DNA of 16,891 bases from Bacteroidales bacterium (GTDB lineage: Bacteria; Bacteroidota; Bacteroidia; Bacteroidales; VadinHA17): positions 1 to 16,891 of the forward strand of contig JADGPV010000015.1 of assembly GCA_017882245.1 (NCBI GenBank), given 5' to 3'. Under the pieces are notes generated by a model. It was not told the origin of the DNA. It did no database searches and saw only the letters and a program-made list of their open reading frames with translations. Each line of letters starts with the position of its first letter. Positions within the stretch are counted from its first letter, which is position 1. Positions 1-6,544 of this stretch are shown here, in pieces. A program made the position numbers and the translations under genes.

Positions 1-1
1 C

Positions 2-235
2 CTTCTCAATGTTGCCGACAAATATGACATCACAGTCACCCTTGACGGCGGTGGATCCAAAGGTCAGGCAGAGGCGATACGTCTCGGAATTTCCAGGGCT
101 CTCATCAAGGTAGATCCGGAAAATAAGCCCAAGCTGAAGGCTGAAGGCTTCACCACCCGCGATCCCCGCGAGGTAGAGAGGAAGAAACCCGGCAGGCCAA
201 AAGCCCGCAAGAGATGCCAGTTCAGCAAGCGTTAG
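2..235 (+). CDS. rpsI: 30S ribosomal protein S9 (uS9), 3' end only
   Basis: Open reading frame entering from the left edge and ending at TAG 233-235; about 77 C-terminal residues are present and the start lies outside the window. The translated fragment shows the uS9 hallmarks: a GGG-S-KGQAEAIRLGISRAL block followed by DPREVERKKPG and the basic tail KARKRCQFSKR. That tail reaches towards the P-site tRNA in the small ribosomal subunit. In many bacteria rplM and rpsI are paired, and in Bacteroidota rpsB and tsf commonly follow, which fits the downstream genes here. Identification is secure. The missing N-terminus is due only to the window boundary. Confidence 0.97.
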   Translation, partial: LLNVADKYDITVTLDGGGSKGQAEAIRLGISRALIKVDPENKPKLKAEGFTTRDPREVERKKPGRPKARKRCQFSKR

Positions 236-276
236 GAGTTCAACAGCAATTATTATAGATGCAGGTTTAGTATCTA

Positions 277-329
277 AATTGCATTGACTTCCCGCAAGGA
301 ACTACTCTGCAATTGACTTCACGGAACGT
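277..329 (+). promoter_or_regulatory. rpsB leader with inverted and direct repeats (candidate S2 control element)
   Basis: The 115-bp gap between rpsI and rpsB contains a 6-bp inverted repeat, AATTGC at 277-282 and GCAATT at 309-314, separated by 26 nt. It also contains an imperfect direct repeat beginning ATTGACTTC at 283 and at 312, each followed by a CG...GGAAC block. Leaders upstream of rpsB mediate S2 autoregulation in several phyla. No clear -33/-7 promoter pair was found here. The regulatory role is inference. Confidence 0.3.
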
Positions 330-350
330 AAACTTTAACAAACACACAAA

Positions 351-1220
351 ATGTCAAGAACAAATTTCAAAGAATTACTTGATGCCGGCGTACACTTCGG
401 GCACCTGAAGAGAAAATGGAATCCGGCGATGGCTCCCTATATATTTATGGAGCGTAACGGCATTCATATCATTGACCTCGAAAAGACCTCAGCCAAAATA
501 GACGAAGCAGCTGCTGCAATGAAGCAGATAGCCAAGTCAGGCCGCAAGGTGCTTTTTGTGGCAACAAAAAAACAGGCTAAGGATATCGTAGCCGAAAAAG
601 TAGGAGCAGTAAATATGCCGTACGTGACCGAGAGGTGGCCGGGCGGAATGCTCACCAACTTCCCTACCATCCGCAAGGCGGTCAAGAAGATGGGCTCAAT
701 AGATAAGATGGCTACTGACGGCACATTCGACAACCTCTCAAAGAGAGAAAAGCTGCAGATCACCCGCCAGAGAGCCAAGCTCGAGAAGAACCTCGGCTCA
801 ATTTCGGATATGACACGTCAGCCTTCTGCCCTGTTCGTCGTTGACGTGGCCAAAGAACGTATAGCCGTTCATGAGGCAAAAAGACTGGGTATACCTGTTT
901 TCGCTATGGTTGATACAAACTCTGACCCATCAGAGATCGACTTTGTCATACCTGCCAACGATGATGCAGCCAAATCAATTTCACTGGTGGTTGACATCAT
1001 GTGCCAGGCTCTCGCTGAAGGTCTGAATGAGCGTAAGGCTGAAAAAGACAAAGAGAGCGCACCGGCAGAAAAGGAAGAAGCAACGGAAAGTGCTCATAAA
1101 AGCAACTTCAGTGCATTGGATTATGAAGAGGAAAAACCCGAAGTGAAGGCTGAGGAAGAGGTCGAAGCTGCCGCAAAACCTGAAACAACATCCGACACTG
1201 TGGCAGAAGAAGAAGTATAA
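351..1220 (+). CDS. rpsB: 30S ribosomal protein S2 (uS2)
   Basis: 289-residue protein beginning MSRTNFKELLDAGVHFGHLK, the classic uS2 N-terminus, with the conserved RWPGGMLTNF block near residues 95-104 and a PVFAMVDTNSDP block near 182-193. uS2 is among the last proteins to join the 30S subunit and helps recruit bS1. The conserved core ends around residue 228. The last 60 or so residues are an acidic Glu/Ala/Lys-rich tail, making the protein roughly 50 residues longer than E. coli S2 (241 aa). The start has an A-rich upstream stretch and no Shine-Dalgarno sequence, as usual in Bacteroidota. It lies 33 bp before tsf and is presumably co-transcribed with it. Confidence 0.98.
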   Translation: MSRTNFKELLDAGVHFGHLKRKWNPAMAPYIFMERNGIHIIDLEKTSAKIDEAAAAMKQIAKSGRKVLFVATKKQAKDIVAEKVGAVNMPYVTERWPGGMLTNFPTIRKAVKKMGSIDKMATDGTFDNLSKREKLQITRQRAKLEKNLGSISDMTRQPSALFVVDVAKERIAVHEAKRLGIPVFAMVDTNSDPSEIDFVIPANDDAAKSISLVVDIMCQALAEGLNERKAEKDKESAPAEKEEATESAHKSNFSALDYEEEKPEVKAEEEVEAAAKPETTSDTVAEEEV

Positions 1221-1253
1221 AAGGAAAATCAACTTTTTTAACGTAAAGAGATT

Positions 1254-2084
1254 ATGTCAACTATAACAGCTGCCGATGTCGCCAAACTGAGAAGATTGAC
1301 AGGCGCCGGCATGATGGACTGTAAGAAGGCTCTCGAAGAGGCTGCAGGCGACTTCGAAAAAGGCCAGGAACTGATACGCAAAAGAGGCCAGGCTATAGCC
1401 AATAAGCGTGCCGACCGTGAAGCGACAGAGGGTGTTGTGCTTGCAAAAACTACCGCTGACGGCAAGAAAGGAATGATGATCGCTCTTAACTGCGAGACGG
1501 ACTTCGTTGCCAAAAACGCTGATTTCATAGCTCTGGCAAACCAGATCCTCAACGCCGCCCTGAAGGCAAATCCTGCAGACCTTGAAGGTTTGAAGAATCT
1601 TGTCATTGACGGCAAAAAAGTTACCGAACTCGTTATTGAGAAGAGCGGTATCACCGGTGAAAAATTTGAACTGTCATTCTTTGATAAAATTGAAGGTTCC
1701 GCCGTTCAGGCTTATATCCATGCGGGTAACAAGCTTGCTACTCTTGTAGCCTTCAGCAAAGCAGGCTTTGACGCTCAGGTTTACAAGAATGTTGCCATGC
1801 AGGTTGCTGCAATGAATCCTGTTTCAGTTGACAAGGACGATGTACCTGTAAAGATCCTTACACAGGAGATGGAGATTGCCAGGGATCAGGCACGCCGGGA
1901 AGGCAAGCCTGAAAATATGCTCGAAAAGATAGCGCAGGGTAAACTGAATAAATTCTTTAAGGAAAGCACCCTGATGAACCAGGAGTTTATTAAAGATAAT
2001 AAACTGACTGTCAAGCAGTATCTTGAGACCAATAATAAAGAACTGAAGGCAACCGGGTTTTTGCGGTATTCGCTGAACGTTTAA
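1254..2084 (+). CDS. tsf: elongation factor Ts
   Basis: 276-residue guanine-nucleotide exchange factor for EF-Tu. The N-terminal UBA-like domain (about residues 1-55) carries the family block KLRRLTGAGMMDCKKALEEA. The exchange core follows, with the diagnostic TDFVAKN motif at residues 82-88, which contacts EF-Tu. Length is normal for the family. It follows rpsB by 33 bp, the near-universal rpsB-tsf pairing, and is followed by a strong hairpin plus T-run at 2112-2147 that should end the transcript. Start at 1254 matches the conserved N-terminus. No anomalies. Confidence 0.98.
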   Translation: MSTITAADVAKLRRLTGAGMMDCKKALEEAAGDFEKGQELIRKRGQAIANKRADREATEGVVLAKTTADGKKGMMIALNCETDFVAKNADFIALANQILNAALKANPADLEGLKNLVIDGKKVTELVIEKSGITGEKFELSFFDKIEGSAVQAYIHAGNKLATLVAFSKAGFDAQVYKNVAMQVAAMNPVSVDKDDVPVKILTQEMEIARDQARREGKPENMLEKIAQGKLNKFFKESTLMNQEFIKDNKLTVKQYLETNNKELKATGFLRYSLNV

Positions 2085-2111
2085 TACACGTATTATATTT
2101 TGATTCACTAT

Positions 2112-2140
2112 GTAGCGACGCCCTGGCAGGGCGTCGCTAC
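2112..2140. repeat. 29-nt palindromic repeat, copy 1
   Basis: 13-3-13 palindrome starting GTAGCGACGCCCT. A second copy, with the same arm lengths and loop size, lies at 2437-2465 on the other side of the small membrane-protein gene. The arms differ at only two positions. In an RNA read from the + strand both changes turn a Watson-Crick pair into a G-U wobble, so the stem is kept. This resembles REP-like dispersed palindromes found in intergenic DNA of environmental bacteria. Confidence 0.75.
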
Positions 2141-2147
2141 CTTTTTT
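2112..2147 (+). terminator. Rho-independent terminator after tsf (palindromic repeat copy 1)
   Basis: Perfect 13-bp stem (2112-2124 with 2128-2140) closed by the 3-nt loop GGC and followed by CTTTTTT at 2141-2147. It lies 27 bp after the tsf stop. An adjacent AT-rich 10-bp inverted repeat (2142-2151 with 2157-2166) overlaps the T-run. The hairpin is nearly identical to the palindrome at 2437-2465, so it is probably a copy of a dispersed repeat serving as a terminator. Confidence 0.85.
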
Positions 2148-2201
2148 ATATATACCATATAAAAAAAAGATGTATATTAATACCCTCAAATTAAACGAAC
2201 T

Positions 2202-2408
2202 ATGAAAAAGAACGTTGGTAAAACTGACATGATTGTACGGCTGGTGCTTGCAGCACTGGCTCTAATTCTTTTTTTCATCGTAAACAAGTGGTTAGGGATA
2301 GTATTAATTATTCTTGCGATAATCCTTGTAGTCACCGCTCTTACAAGGACATGTCCTTTATATTATCTCTTCAGGACAGACACCATTGAAAAAGAGAAAA
2401 AAGAATAG
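2202..2408 (+). CDS. small DUF2892-like (YgaP-type transmembrane) inner membrane protein
   Basis: 68-residue protein with a basic N-terminus (MKKNVGKTDMIVR) and two hydrophobic segments at about residues 12-28 and 29-46, separated only by NKWLG. These are followed by LTRTCPLYYLF and a charged tail. This layout, including the CPLY motif after the second helix, matches the DUF2892 / YgaP-type membrane domain that occurs alone or fused to rhodanese domains. The function of the stand-alone form is not established. The gene is isolated between the tsf terminator and the pyrH leader and is flanked by two copies of a palindromic repeat. A third hairpin covers its stop codon. It looks like a monocistronic insertion in an otherwise conserved translation block. 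Confidence 0.8.
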   Translation: MKKNVGKTDMIVRLVLAALALILFFIVNKWLGIVLIILAIILVVTALTRTCPLYYLFRTDTIEKEKKE

Positions 2409-2434
2409 CATCACCAGACCGGGTGATGCTATTC
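2403..2434 (+). other. 13-bp stem-loop spanning the stop codon of the small membrane gene
   Basis: Arms at 2403-2415 and 2422-2434 are perfectly complementary with a 6-nt loop (AGACCG). The 5' arm contains the TAG stop at 2406-2408. No T-run follows, so classic Rho-independent termination is not supported. It may act as a 3' stabiliser or work together with the next palindrome, which begins 3 nt later. Confidence 0.6.
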
Positions 2435-2436
2435 AT

Positions 2437-2465
2437 GTAGCGGCGCCCTAATAGGGCGTCGTTAC
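2437..2465. repeat. 29-nt palindromic repeat, copy 2
   Basis: 13-nt arms at 2437-2449 and 2453-2465 with loop AAT. It matches the copy at 2112-2140 except for the loop and two arm positions, which form G-U pairs in + strand RNA. Unlike copy 1 it has no T-run after it. Confidence 0.75.
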
Positions 2466-2503
2466 TTGTAATATATAACTATGATTCCAGGCACATTTTT
2501 TGT

Positions 2504-2511
2504 TAATTTCG
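2504..2511 (+). promoter_or_regulatory. possible -7 box for pyrH
   Basis: TAATTTCG matches seven of eight positions of the Bacteroidota -7 consensus TAnnTTTG and sits 28 bp before the pyrH ATG. No clear TTG -33 box was found at the usual 19-21 nt spacing, so support is weak. Confidence 0.35.
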
Positions 2512-2538
2512 TTCCCATCATAATAACAGGTAGTCATA

Positions 2539-3246
2539 ATGAAATATAATAAGATACTGCTTAAACTCAGCGGAGAGTCAGTCGGGGGTCCTGATGGAAA
2601 CGGATTGGACAAACAGGTTTTGACCAGCTATGCAAAACAGATAAGGAGAATTGTTGATGCTGGTTGCCGGGTGGGAATTGTAATCGGCGGGGGCAATATC
2701 TTCCGTGGCCTTGGGGGCAGTGATCAAGGATATGACCGCTATAAGGGTGACCAGATGGGGATGCTCGCAACAGTGATAAACAGTATGGCTCTTGAGAGCT
2801 TCCTCACAAGAGCAGGTTGCAAGGCTAAAGTATTTACATCAATACGTATGGAACCTGTCGGTGAGCTTTATCACCGTGATAAGGTATCGGAAGCAATGAA
2901 CAATGGACATGTGTGCATCCTGGCGGGAGGCACTGGTAATCCTTTCTTCACAACTGATACCGCAGCTGCCCTCAGAGCTGTCGAGCTGGGCTGTGATGTG
3001 CTGCTGAAAGGCACCCGTGTCGACGGCGTTTATACTGCCGATCCGGAAAAAGATACGGCTGCAGTGAAATATGATACACTTACATTTGATGAGGCCTTGG
3101 AGAAAAAGCTGAAGGTAATGGATCAGACTGCATTCGCAATGTGCAGCGAAAATAAAATGCCGGTCATTGTTTTTGATATGAATACTGAAGGCAACCTTGA
3201 GGCCGTGATTACAGGCAGGAAGTGCGGCACTTTCCTTGCTCCCTGA
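2539..3246 (+). CDS. pyrH: UMP kinase
   Basis: 235-residue amino-acid-kinase-fold enzyme that phosphorylates UMP to UDP with ATP in pyrimidine nucleotide synthesis, in the cytoplasm. Visible motifs are KLSGES at 9-14 (phosphate binding), IGGGNIFRG at 49-57, GDQMGM at 70-75, GGTGNPFFTTDTAAALRA at 130-147 (UMP site) and DGVYTADP at 162-169. Length is typical of bacterial PyrH. It is followed after 45 bp by frr, a very common pairing. Here, however, a good promoter for frr starts within its last codons, so the two can be uncoupled. Start at 2539 gives the conserved KYNKILLKLSGE N-terminus. Confidence 0.98.
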   Translation: MKYNKILLKLSGESVGGPDGNGLDKQVLTSYAKQIRRIVDAGCRVGIVIGGGNIFRGLGGSDQGYDRYKGDQMGMLATVINSMALESFLTRAGCKAKVFTSIRMEPVGELYHRDKVSEAMNNGHVCILAGGTGNPFFTTDTAAALRAVELGCDVLLKGTRVDGVYTADPEKDTAAVKYDTLTFDEALEKKLKVMDQTAFAMCSENKMPVIVFDMNTEGNLEAVITGRKCGTFLAP

Positions 3247-3265
3247 AAGATTTTTTTTACATTTG
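3236..3265 (+). promoter_or_regulatory. Bacteroidota-type promoter for frr
   Basis: A TTG -33 element at 3236-3238 lies exactly 19 nt upstream of TACATTTG at 3258-3265, a perfect TAnnTTTG -7 box. The expected start of transcription is around 3271-3273, about 20 nt before the frr ATG. The -33 box is inside the last codons of pyrH. Confidence 0.7.
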
Positions 3266-3291
3266 TTACCACCGGAAATAATACCGATCAT

Positions 3292-3855
3292 ATGACTGAC
3301 GAACTGGAACTTATCAGACTTGAAGCCGAAGAGAAAATGGACAAAGCCATTAAACATCTTGAATACGAGCTTTCACATCTTCGTGCAGGACGAGCCAATC
3401 CCCTTCTGCTTGACGGTATTACCGTAGACTATTACGGCACCATGACACCGCTGTCACAGGTTTCAAACATCAATACTCCCGATGCCAAAAGTATTCTCGT
3501 CCAGCCCTGGGAAAAGAATATGTTGAACGTGATTGAGAAAGCCATCCTCGCTGCGAACATTGGCATGACGCCGATAAACAACGGAGAGGTTGTCCGTATT
3601 AATGTGCCGCCTCTGACAGAAGAGCGCAGGCACCAGCTGGTAAAACAGGTAAGACAGGAGGGTGAGACTGCCAAGATCAGCATCCGTACAAGCCGCAAAT
3701 GGTTTCATGATGAGCTTAAGAATCTGGAAAAAGACGGCCTTCCAGAGGACGAGGAAAAAAACGGCCAGAAAATAATCCAGGAGATGACTGACAAGCATAT
3801 AATGCGTATTGACAAAATAACTGAGGCCAAAGAAAAAGAGATTCTGACAGTCTGA
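3292..3855 (+). CDS. frr: ribosome recycling factor
   Basis: 187-residue protein that, with EF-G, splits post-termination ribosomes. Conserved RRF blocks are visible: LRAGRANPLLLDGITVDYYG near residues 30-49, TPLSQVSNINTPDAKSILVQPWE in the middle, then NVPPLTEERRHQLVKQVRQEGETAKISIRTSR and KDGLPEDEEK towards the end. The length matches the family (about 185). The mixture of a helical bundle with an inserted beta domain is typical. It follows pyrH by 45 bp but has its own TTG-N19-TACATTTG promoter. A 14-bp perfect palindrome lies 6 nt after its stop. Confidence 0.98.
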   Translation: MTDELELIRLEAEEKMDKAIKHLEYELSHLRAGRANPLLLDGITVDYYGTMTPLSQVSNINTPDAKSILVQPWEKNMLNVIEKAILAANIGMTPINNGEVVRINVPPLTEERRHQLVKQVRQEGETAKISIRTSRKWFHDELKNLEKDGLPEDEEKNGQKIIQEMTDKHIMRIDKITEAKEKEILTV

Positions 3856-3860
3856 GATCC

Positions 3861-3874
3861 GTTTATATATAAAC
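3861..3874. other. 14-bp perfect AT-rich palindrome after frr
   Basis: GTTTATATATAAAC is its own reverse complement and lies 5 bp after the frr stop, in the 60-bp gap before the secreted protease gene. It could be an operator for the protease gene or merely AT-rich intergenic DNA. No T-run follows it to support termination. Confidence 0.35.
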
Positions 3875-3915
3875 TGCAAATCACCAATATTTTGGGTATT
3901 ATTTAGCACGGCTAA

Positions 3916-6510
3916 ATGAAAAAATTATTCTTTATATCAATTCTTTTTTCTTTTTGTTTTTATCTGTCTGCCCAGATATCAGAAGGCGGTTTACCACCGT
4001 CATATAAATCATCAGGTACAAAAATGTCAATTGCTCAGTACACCCTCCCGGTTCTTGATACTGCAAGCCTGTCAGCATATAATGAAGAGAACTCTCTGCC
4101 CATGAGATATGCCGTACTTGAAAAGGTGGATATTGACCTGAAATACGCATCAACCAGGACAATACTATCAGATGGAGGGACATTATGGCAATACAGGATT
4201 AATTCAGAAACCGCGAAGTCAGTTCAGGTTATTTTTAAAAGATATCTGGTTCCGGAAGGTGCAGAGCTCTATCTCTATAATGACGGATACGTCAATGTCA
4301 AAGGTGCATTCACTGAATTAAATATGACCGAAAACCTGATGTTCGTTACAGGTGACGTCCCCGGTGACCATGTCATAATCGAATATTACGAACCGGCTGG
4401 GGTTTCATTCGGAGGAGAGATCGTTATAGGATGGATAGGGCAGTCATATATTGATATTTTCGCGATCAAATCAAGAAATGCGGATGCAAACGGTTATGTT
4501 CCGGTAAACTGCGATGAGGGGAAAGACTGGCAGAATCAGAAGCATTCTGTCTGCAAGTACAGTTTCAATGACGGACAGTACAGTTACTTATGCTCCGGAG
4601 CTCTGATAAATAATACGAAAAATGACGGCACCCCGTACTTTCTTACAGCTAACCACTGCATCAACACTGAAGCAGAAGCCGGCACGGTCATAGCCTACTT
4701 CAATTATGAAGATGCCTCATGTGTATTTTCCTCCTTTTACACGCCACAGACCCTTTCCGGGGCGACGATCATGACCATGGGTCAGTTGTCAGACTATTCA
4801 CTTATTCAATTCAATGATTCGGTGCCTTCATTGTATCAGCCGTTCTTTGGAGGATGGGACGTAAGCGGTGCAGCGCCTCTTAATTCAGTATGCATTCATC
4901 ATCCTGACGGAGGCAAAAAAAAGATATCAGTTGATAATGATCCTGCCATCTCCTATGAGGATTCAATATCCTGGGACGGAGGATCAGTGACGCCTGCCGG
5001 ATCGCATTGGGAAGTTACCTTTGATGACGGAGTGACCTATTCAGGTTCATCCGGCGGACCCCTTTTCAATGAAACCAAGAGAATAACCGGGCAATTGCAC
5101 GGGGGCAGAACAAATGATTTTTTTGGCAAGCTCAGTTATTCGTGGGAACATCCAAAACAGAATTACCTGTCGCTTCATCACTATCTGGATCCTGATTCCA
5201 CAGGTGTGACTTTCATTGATGGTTACTACCCTCCCAACAACCTGCCTGATGCAAAGTTCCTGTCGGAATTCAGGTCAGTATGTGTTGATTCACCGGTAGA
5301 ACTTACGGGTTTCTCGGCATTTGATCCTCTGACCTGGCAATGGTCTTTCAATCCGTCGACTGTCGCTTACCATGAAGGAACAAGCTCCGACTCCCAGTCA
5401 CCCAAGGTATCTTTCACCGCGAGCGGCAGTTATAAAGCTACTCTTAAAGTGACCAACAGTTATGGCTCGGATGTTCAGGTTATCAATAACTTTATAAGTG
5501 CCGGATCTAATCTCTCGCTTGAATCATATACGTCAGGGCTTACTGATTCATGTACAAGCTCCTTTACAAGTATGTTTATGCAGGCATACGGCGCTGACAC
5601 ATATTTATGGTCGCTTTCAGAGGCCTCAGATGACTATTTTTATATAGTAAATAATACAGTCAACCCCGCAGAGGTAAAACTGATCGATGGAGTGCAATTA
5701 ACTCAAAGCACCGATATTGAGGTCACCGTGACAGGTATTCAGGGGACCTGCGAGAATACCCTGCAGTTTAAAATACCGCTTACAGCTCAGCTAAATGATA
5801 ATATCGCTGATGCCATTGAAGTAGGTACAGGGGAAAACGGACCCTTCTCCAACCTATGCGCCACTATTGAGGCAGGCGAACCTTTTCCACCTTTTGGATC
5901 CTGTACTGGGCAGCTTTCATGGTGCGATGAATATGGTACAGGAAAAAACATAATTGAAAAAACCGTATGGTTCTATTTTACACCGGCAGCCAATCAGACT
6001 ATTACATTTTATTCGACCGGGATGGATAACGAGATAGCCATCTACAGGGCATCGACATATCAGGACGTACTAAGCGGCAATTATACACTTGTCGGAGCAA
6101 ACGATGATTATTCTGATACTGACTATAATCCCCGGATCACTTCGATAGATGTCAGTGCCGGCCAGAAATACTGGGTTCAGGTAGACGGAAGCGGAGGCGG
6201 GGTGACAGGCACTTTCTACCTTACCATGAGTATTCTGAGCGATATTAATGATACCTTCCTTAAGGATGAAGAAATAAAGGTTTATCCTCTGCCTGCCGAA
6301 GACATAGTGACAATAGAATCTGAAGCATTCACCGGCTGTTCTGCCATCAGGATAGAACTTCTTGATTATGCCGGCAAGACAGTATACCAGGGAACCTATT
6401 CTGAAAACTCCGGATCACTGCAGCTCCCCGTGAATAATCTGACACCTGGTGTATATCTCGCCCGTATTTTCTTTGACGGCAAAGTTGCCGTGGTGAAGGT
6501 GGTCAGGTAA
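3916..6510 (+). CDS. secreted S1-family (lysyl-endopeptidase-like) serine protease with PKD, PPC-like and T9SS sorting domains
   Basis: 864-residue exported protein. Residues 1-20 are a signal peptide (MKKLFFISILFSFCFYLSAQ). A beta-rich propeptide-like region runs to about 190. The trypsin-fold domain (about 200-430) shows a full triad: His247 in TANHC, Asp293 in SDYSL, and Ser379 in GSSGGP, with several cysteines likely to form disulfides. The CSGALINN...FLTANHC spacing is typical of lysyl endopeptidases. Asp401 before FFGKLSYSW may correspond to the lysine-specificity residue, but this is inference. A PKD-like domain covers about 443-530, an Ig-like stretch 531-625 and a PPC-like domain (NDNIADAIE...TVWFYFTP...VQVDG) about 626-775. 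The C-terminal 80 residues are a type A T9SS sorting domain ending in KVAVVKVVR. In it the usual YPNP reads YPLP. Role is probably extracellular protein degradation. It appears monocistronic. Confidence 0.88.
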   Translation: MKKLFFISILFSFCFYLSAQISEGGLPPSYKSSGTKMSIAQYTLPVLDTASLSAYNEENSLPMRYAVLEKVDIDLKYASTRTILSDGGTLWQYRINSETAKSVQVIFKRYLVPEGAELYLYNDGYVNVKGAFTELNMTENLMFVTGDVPGDHVIIEYYEPAGVSFGGEIVIGWIGQSYIDIFAIKSRNADANGYVPVNCDEGKDWQNQKHSVCKYSFNDGQYSYLCSGALINNTKNDGTPYFLTANHCINTEAEAGTVIAYFNYEDASCVFSSFYTPQTLSGATIMTMGQLSDYSLIQFNDSVPSLYQPFFGGWDVSGAAPLNSVCIHHPDGGKKKISVDNDPAISYEDSISWDGGSVTPAGSHWEVTFDDGVTYSGSSGGPLFNETKRITGQLHGGRTNDFFGKLSYSWEHPKQNYLSLHHYLDPDSTGVTFIDGYYPPNNLPDAKFLSEFRSVCVDSPVELTGFSAFDPLTWQWSFNPSTVAYHEGTSSDSQSPKVSFTASGSYKATLKVTNSYGSDVQVINNFISAGSNLSLESYTSGLTDSCTSSFTSMFMQAYGADTYLWSLSEASDDYFYIVNNTVNPAEVKLIDGVQLTQSTDIEVTVTGIQGTCENTLQFKIPLTAQLNDNIADAIEVGTGENGPFSNLCATIEAGEPFPPFGSCTGQLSWCDEYGTGKNIIEKTVWFYFTPAANQTITFYSTGMDNEIAIYRASTYQDVLSGNYTLVGANDDYSDTDYNPRITSIDVSAGQKYWVQVDGSGGGVTGTFYLTMSILSDINDTFLKDEEIKVYPLPAEDIVTIESEAFTGCSAIRIELLDYAGKTVYQGTYSENSGSLQLPVNNLTPGVYLARIFFDGKVAVVKVVR

Positions 6511-6544
6511 TATCCGGCACATCTTACGGTTTGAAGATCATGCC

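Noticed and set aside
1824..2189. 121-residue minus-strand frame over the tsf 3' end and terminator
   Set aside because: It overlaps conserved tsf coding sequence and the terminator hairpin; no recognisable protein features.
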